The notes beneath the pieces were generated by a model. The model saw nothing but the letters and a program-made list of their open reading frames with translations. It searched no databases and had not been told where the DNA came from. From NCBI GenBank assembly GCA_963835585.1, contig CAWIGF010000001.1, positions 275,841-339,840 of the forward strand: DNA of 64,000 nucleotides. Direction: 5' to 3'. Position 1 is the stretch's first letter. Every line of letters starts with the position of its first letter. The position numbers were made by a program, and so were the translations under genes. This document shows positions 60,483 to 64,000 of this stretch, in pieces. Source of the stretch: UBA10107 sp963835585 (lineage in GTDB: Archaea; Nanobdellota; Nanobdellia; Woesearchaeales; UBA10107).

Positions 60483-63056
60483 ATGTACAAGCATAAAAAG
60501 ATGACTCAAGTAGTAGGTATATTCTTTCTCTTTTTGCTATGTATGGTATCTGTCTCAGCCTTGCAGGAAAATTTCAATGCGATAGCCACAACAAATACCC
60601 CCTCTGCATGCTCGTATGCGGTAACAACAAACTCAATCATAGTCACAAACATAGGTGATGTGGAAAGTACGTATGCAATTTCTGCATTTGGAAGCGCTTC
60701 CCAATTTACAACATACTCTGATGGTACATTTTCCTTAAAACCATCCGAAACAAAAACCATATTCGTTTACATAGCTCCCGGAAGCATCAAGGGAAGTTTT
60801 AATCTGGAAACAAACATAACAACAGTATTCGGATTAAGCAAAATAGTTTCTCAGACAATAGGAGTGCAAAACTGCGCAAATATCAACATTAATGTCGAAA
60901 CACCTCAGCTGGAAGTTGAGCCATGCCAGCCTGCCCAATTCATCTTTGACGTGACAAATACAGGATCGTTCGGTGAGACATACAACTTTGGGGCAAAAGG
61001 CTTAGAACAGTTTACGACACTAAGCACGCAATCAGCTTTCTTGAATCCTGGGGAAACAAAGCAAATTGATGTTTTCGTAAATCCTACTTGCGATGTTTAC
61101 GGACAGCAATCATTTACGTTCCAGGCTCTTGCGCAAACTACAAAATACCTTGCAGAAGTACCTGTATCGCTTGATATCAATAGAAACTATGATTTCACAG
61201 TATCGATACCTGCAACCGAAACAATCTGCAACTATAACCAGAGTTCTATTCCTATACAAATTACAAATAATGTACCATTCACCAACCAATACGACATATC
61301 AGTAAATGCTCCAAGCTGGATGAAACAAGAAGCATATCGAGTTCAACTAGGACCATTATCAAGCGGCACAACACTGCTTGTTGCACAGCCACAAAATCCT
61401 GGAACTTATGAGATAGGAGTCACATTAGATTCAATACGAGGAGATATCGTCAAATCAGGGAATGAAGAAATTGTTGTAGACAAATGCTATGCAAATCAAG
61501 TTTCTGCAGATAAACAATCAGATTTGGTTGTTCAAGGAAATCTTGAGACATTTTCAATAGCTCTAAAAAATACAGGAACAAACTCTGACACTTACAACGT
61601 TTCTTTGCAAGGTCAATCATGGATCACAAGCGACACGCAGCAAGTTCAGCTTGGCTCTGGAGAAACAAAGATTATCACAATCAGCGGAACTCCAAACGAA
61701 ACAACATCAGGAGATTTCAACACAATCCTAACTATTCAATCAGCTCAAACACAGCAAACTCATACTTATACATTTAAGACAAAGGTAATCTCAGCACAAA
61801 CAGCCTATGATCTTGCGATAACAGACTCCCATACCAGAGTTTTAATAGGAACTGATCAAGTCACTGTAAACCTGCAAAATAACGGAATACTTCCTGCAAC
61901 ATATAACCTCAAACTAAACGGACCTCAATGGGCAACAATCCCTGCTTCAACTGTGACACTTCAGCCAGGGGAAAAAGTAGTTGTTCCTATATCAACAGCA
62001 ACAGCAAACAGTACTGAATTAGGAGATTATCAAACAGAATTTATAGCTACTGTTGCGAATCAAACAATAGGATTCGACAAGACGTTCAATATCCAATTAC
62101 GATCACAAACAGTAACACAAGAAGCAGTACAATTCATTATTGTATACTCACTTTATGTTGCAATAGTATTTGTACTATTGCTTTTGCTGCTATTATGGCT
62201 CATATTTGGAAAGAGAATATCACGAAGATACAGGACTTGGAAGGTAAAGAGACAGGCAACAGCGAAGTTCAACAAGGAACTTAAGGAAGCTCTCAAGGCG
62301 AAGAAAGAAGAAGAAAAGAAAGCAAAGCAACTGCTCAAGGAATCAATAAAAGCACAAAAAGCTGAAAAGAAGGCAACAGCAAGAAGGGAAAGAAGTTTCT
62401 GGAAAGGATTTGGTGCTGTCTTGTTCATATTGGTTGTACTTATTATATTGGCAGGAACTTTCCTTGCAATAGCTGGTTACACGCCATATCTTTCTGAATT
62501 CTTCAACCAGGTGCAACAGAATCAGGGACAGCAATTGTTTGCACCAATGATACAAGTCAATGGAACTGGCCTTGAATCATATGGAAACACAGTCATAGTT
62601 AGAGGAACACAGGTAACCATACCTGTCATGGTCAAGAACAATTACAATAATGATATTTTGTTTGATGTAGAGACTGATAACAGCACATGGATACACACAG
62701 ATACAAAGCAGATTGATCTTGCGGCAGGAGAACAAGCAACAATTAATCTCCAGGTAACTCCGAATGAGAATGTTCATGGAGTCTACAAAATAAGCATATC
62801 TGCGATATTACAGCAAGAGAACAAGCAATTCAACGAAGCTATTACTATCAATGTTCGAAAGAAAAACATCCTATTGGATGCTCTTGACTACATATGGTAT
62901 GGAGTAGCAGGTGTTGTTGCACTCATCTTGATTGTTCTCCTTATGAGAAAGAGAAGCAAAAAAAGTTCAAGAGGTTCAGCTAAAGAACAAAAGAAAGAAG
63001 TCACTAAATTCAAGCCGTTGCGAAGAGTTTCTATTGATATTCCTATGAAGAAATAA
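60483..63056 (+). CDS. Large membrane protein with NEW3/CARDB-like repeats
   Basis: 857 aa from ATG 60483 (GGTG upstream; GTG 60474 is possible). Signal peptide MTQVVGIFFLFLLCMVSVSA. Four or more beta-sandwich repeats, each with an xNTGxxxxTYN pattern and L.PGE/SGETK ends (for example VTNTGSFGETYNFGAKG, IALKNTGTNSDTYNVSL and LQNNGILPATYNLKLNG). Helices at about residues 550-572 and 640-660, a Lys/Glu/Ala cytoplasmic loop between them (residues 575-640), another NEW3-like repeat, then a last helix and basic tail KKSSRGSAKEQKKE. Topology with loops on both sides is unusual for a surface protein. Role unknown. Confidence 0.8.
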   Translation: MYKHKKMTQVVGIFFLFLLCMVSVSALQENFNAIATTNTPSACSYAVTTNSIIVTNIGDVESTYAISAFGSASQFTTYSDGTFSLKPSETKTIFVYIAPGSIKGSFNLETNITTVFGLSKIVSQTIGVQNCANININVETPQLEVEPCQPAQFIFDVTNTGSFGETYNFGAKGLEQFTTLSTQSAFLNPGETKQIDVFVNPTCDVYGQQSFTFQALAQTTKYLAEVPVSLDINRNYDFTVSIPATETICNYNQSSIPIQITNNVPFTNQYDISVNAPSWMKQEAYRVQLGPLSSGTTLLVAQPQNPGTYEIGVTLDSIRGDIVKSGNEEIVVDKCYANQVSADKQSDLVVQGNLETFSIALKNTGTNSDTYNVSLQGQSWITSDTQQVQLGSGETKIITISGTPNETTSGDFNTILTIQSAQTQQTHTYTFKTKVISAQTAYDLAITDSHTRVLIGTDQVTVNLQNNGILPATYNLKLNGPQWATIPASTVTLQPGEKVVVPISTATANSTELGDYQTEFIATVANQTIGFDKTFNIQLRSQTVTQEAVQFIIVYSLYVAIVFVLLLLLLLWLIFGKRISRRYRTWKVKRQATAKFNKELKEALKAKKEEEKKAKQLLKESIKAQKAEKKATARRERSFWKGFGAVLFILVVLIILAGTFLAIAGYTPYLSEFFNQVQQNQGQQLFAPMIQVNGTGLESYGNTVIVRGTQVTIPVMVKNNYNNDILFDVETDNSTWIHTDTKQIDLAAGEQATINLQVTPNENVHGVYKISISAILQQENKQFNEAITINVRKKNILLDALDYIWYGVAGVVALILIVLLMRKRSKKSSRGSAKEQKKEVTKFKPLRRVSIDIPMKK

Positions 63057-63086
63057 AATAATTAAAATATATTCTGAAAATAAAAA

Positions 63087-63159
63087 TGGGAGTGTCAGGA
63101 TTTGAACCCGAACTAAACGCTCTGGAGGCGTTGGTGCTACCAGATTACACTACACTCCC
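63087..63159 (-). tRNA. tRNA-Trp (CCA), no intron
   Basis: Minus-strand cloverleaf: acceptor GGGAGTG/CACTCCC (63153-63159 with 63088-63094), anticodon stem AACGC/GCGTT with loop CTCCAGA (anticodon CCA), T stem TCGGG/CCTGA, loop TTCAAAT, discriminator A at 63087. Many archaea carry an intron in this gene, often encoding a box C/D guide; none is present here. Confidence 0.92.
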
Positions 63160-63185
63160 CTTAATCAAAACTAAGCCATGAGTTC

Positions 63186-63524
63186 TTATTTAAAACTTAT
63201 TGTATCGCCGACAGAAGTATTCCTTGCCATTCCTGCAGGAACCTCGACAACATACATTCCATAACCAACAACAAAGAATCTCCATGGTCTTATATTTCGA
63301 ACAACCGAAGTTACCCTCTTATTTTTATCAAGAAAAATGAAATCAAGATGGAAACGCATGAAAAGTGTGTGGAAACTCCATTTATTTTCTATATTGAATA
63401 TAAATACCATCCCTGTGTCTGATTTTTTGCGGAACATAAAACCAATTGTTTTCAATGTCATTGATGGGGCAAGATGTGTCCTCTTCGCCAAAACAAAATT
63501 TTTTGTTATGTTCCTTATCATCAA
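63186..63524 (-). CDS. DUF192 (UPF0127) family protein
   Basis: 112 aa; ATG 63524 or 63521. LAKRTHLAPSMTLKTIGFMFRK, then GMVFIFNIENKWSFHTLFMRFHLDFIFLDKNKRV and VEVPAGMARNTSVGDTISF match the DUF192 fold (small beta barrel with conserved GM and F-x-M-x(5)-D-I/F-I/F-F-LD). Function is not established. It lies between tRNA-Trp and divergent tbp. Confidence 0.9.
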   Translation of the reverse strand: MMIRNITKNFVLAKRTHLAPSMTLKTIGFMFRKKSDTGMVFIFNIENKWSFHTLFMRFHLDFIFLDKNKRVTSVVRNIRPWRFFVVGYGMYVVEVPAGMARNTSVGDTISFK

Positions 63525-63621
63525 AACCTCGAATTTAGGCCTTTAAAGGCTTATAGGGACAATACTCCATAGGAAGCAAGGGGGTATTTGTCGGTATGAT
63601 ATCTATATCTATAAATGGTAG

Positions 63622-63650
63622 TATTTATAAATAGATACTTCTTTATAAAT
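63622..63650 (+). promoter_or_regulatory. Two TATA-like elements upstream of tbp
   Basis: TATTTATAAAT (63622-63632) and TTTATAAAT (63642-63650) lie 38-66 nt before ATG 63688. A GGGGGGAAATTAAATG start region contains a purine-rich ribosome-binding sequence (ATGGGGGGA). Two TATA boxes ahead of the TATA-binding protein gene could allow autoregulation, by analogy; untested. Confidence 0.5.
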
Positions 63651-63687
63651 GTTATAAGTCATTAATAAGTATATGGGGGGAAATTAA

Positions 63688-64000
63688 ATGGCTGAAGAGA
63701 AACTTGATATAAAAATTGTGAACATAGTTGTATCTTCTTCTCTGGAACACGACATTCCACTTGAGAAGATGGCAGCGACACTCAGCAATACTGAGTACAA
63801 TCCTGAACAGTTCCCAGGATTAGTAATAAGAATAAAGGAACCAAAGACGTCTGCATTGATATTTAGTTCTGGAAAAATCGTCTGCACTGGGGCAAAAACC
63901 CTTGATGAAGTACGAAAATGCATTGATAAGATCATACAGAGCCTTGAAAAAATAAATGTCAAGATAACAGTGGTTCCTGTAATCACGATTCAGAACATTG
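63688..64000 (+). CDS. tbp: TATA-binding protein, N-terminal part (runs off window)
   Basis: 104 residues visible from ATG 63688. IKIVNIVVSSSLEHDIPLEKMAATLSNTEYNPEQFPGL then VIRIKEPKTSALIFSSGKIVCTGAKT, the first half of the TBP saddle, continuing with VVPVITIQNI that opens the second repeat. It binds TATA boxes to recruit TFB and RNA polymerase. The second repeat and C-terminus lie beyond 64000. Identity is very secure. Confidence 0.97.
   Translation, partial: MAEEKLDIKIVNIVVSSSLEHDIPLEKMAATLSNTEYNPEQFPGLVIRIKEPKTSALIFSSGKIVCTGAKTLDEVRKCIDKIIQSLEKINVKITVVPVITIQNI

Noticed and set aside
1..64000. CRISPR arrays, IS elements or transposases
   Set aside because: I saw no regularly spaced repeats with unique spacers, no terminal inverted repeats with transposase genes; the only mobile remnant is the LAGLIDADG gene.

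Overview
The window is an AT-rich stretch of an archaeal chromosome. Archaeal hallmarks include ABCE1/RLI, the archaeal DnaG-type primase, topoisomerase VI A and B, RadA, RadB, a zinc-finger RPA, RIO1 kinase, the KRR1/PNO1 KH protein, Rpp30, a TRAM protein and TBP. Intron-bearing tRNAs and TATA boxes set at leaderless spacing agree with this. The many small membrane proteins, the class III signal peptides of the KKAQ/KKGQ type and the compact gene spacing suggest a DPANN-type lineage. I cannot name the phylum without a phylogeny.

Layout: 1-928 is a partial Thr/Pro-repeat lipoprotein on the minus strand. 1125-5997 is a plus-strand run of secreted or membrane-anchored proteins. 5968-7253 holds two paralogous membrane proteins, followed by an intron-containing tRNA-Thr and a small zinc protein. 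7653-20831 is mostly information processing: RLI, TrmI, AK6, a minimal alkyltransferase, FolD, DnaG, RIO1, the KH protein, Top6B/Top6A, a broken LAGLIDADG endonuclease gene, tRNA-Arg (with intron), tRNA-Cys and two small proteins. 20857-24016 holds two glycosyltransferases and a thioredoxin-fold protein. 24146-29916 holds RadB with a DUF6884/GIY-YIG pair, ribosomal protein S2, a TRAM protein, RadA with a small partner, and RPA.

The striking region is 29946-58710, all on the minus strand. It holds about 17 proteins with class III (type IV pilin-like) N-termini and four giant secreted or pilin-headed proteins of 703-2090 aa, plus a 977-aa membrane-anchored Cys-rich protein. It appears to be read from four promoters (near 58750, 50185, 38235 and 37613). 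The last operon (37591 down to 29946) has ten tightly overlapping genes. Two of them join a pilin-like N-terminus to a domain typical of bacterial murein hydrolases: a glucosaminidase/lysozyme-like domain (29946-32543) and a 3D (MltA/RlpA-like) domain (33944-35434). No pilus ATPase, platform protein or prepilin peptidase lies in the window. The cluster looks like the structural and effector part of a surface appendage or cell-contact system that relies on assembly genes elsewhere; this is inference.

The right end returns to housekeeping: Rpp30, a TtuA-type tRNA thiolase without its N-terminal zinc ribbon, a large repeat membrane protein, tRNA-Trp, a DUF192 protein and the start of TBP. A second notable point is the RLI protein, which has lost exactly the four cysteines that would bind one of its two [4Fe-4S] clusters and kept all four for the other.
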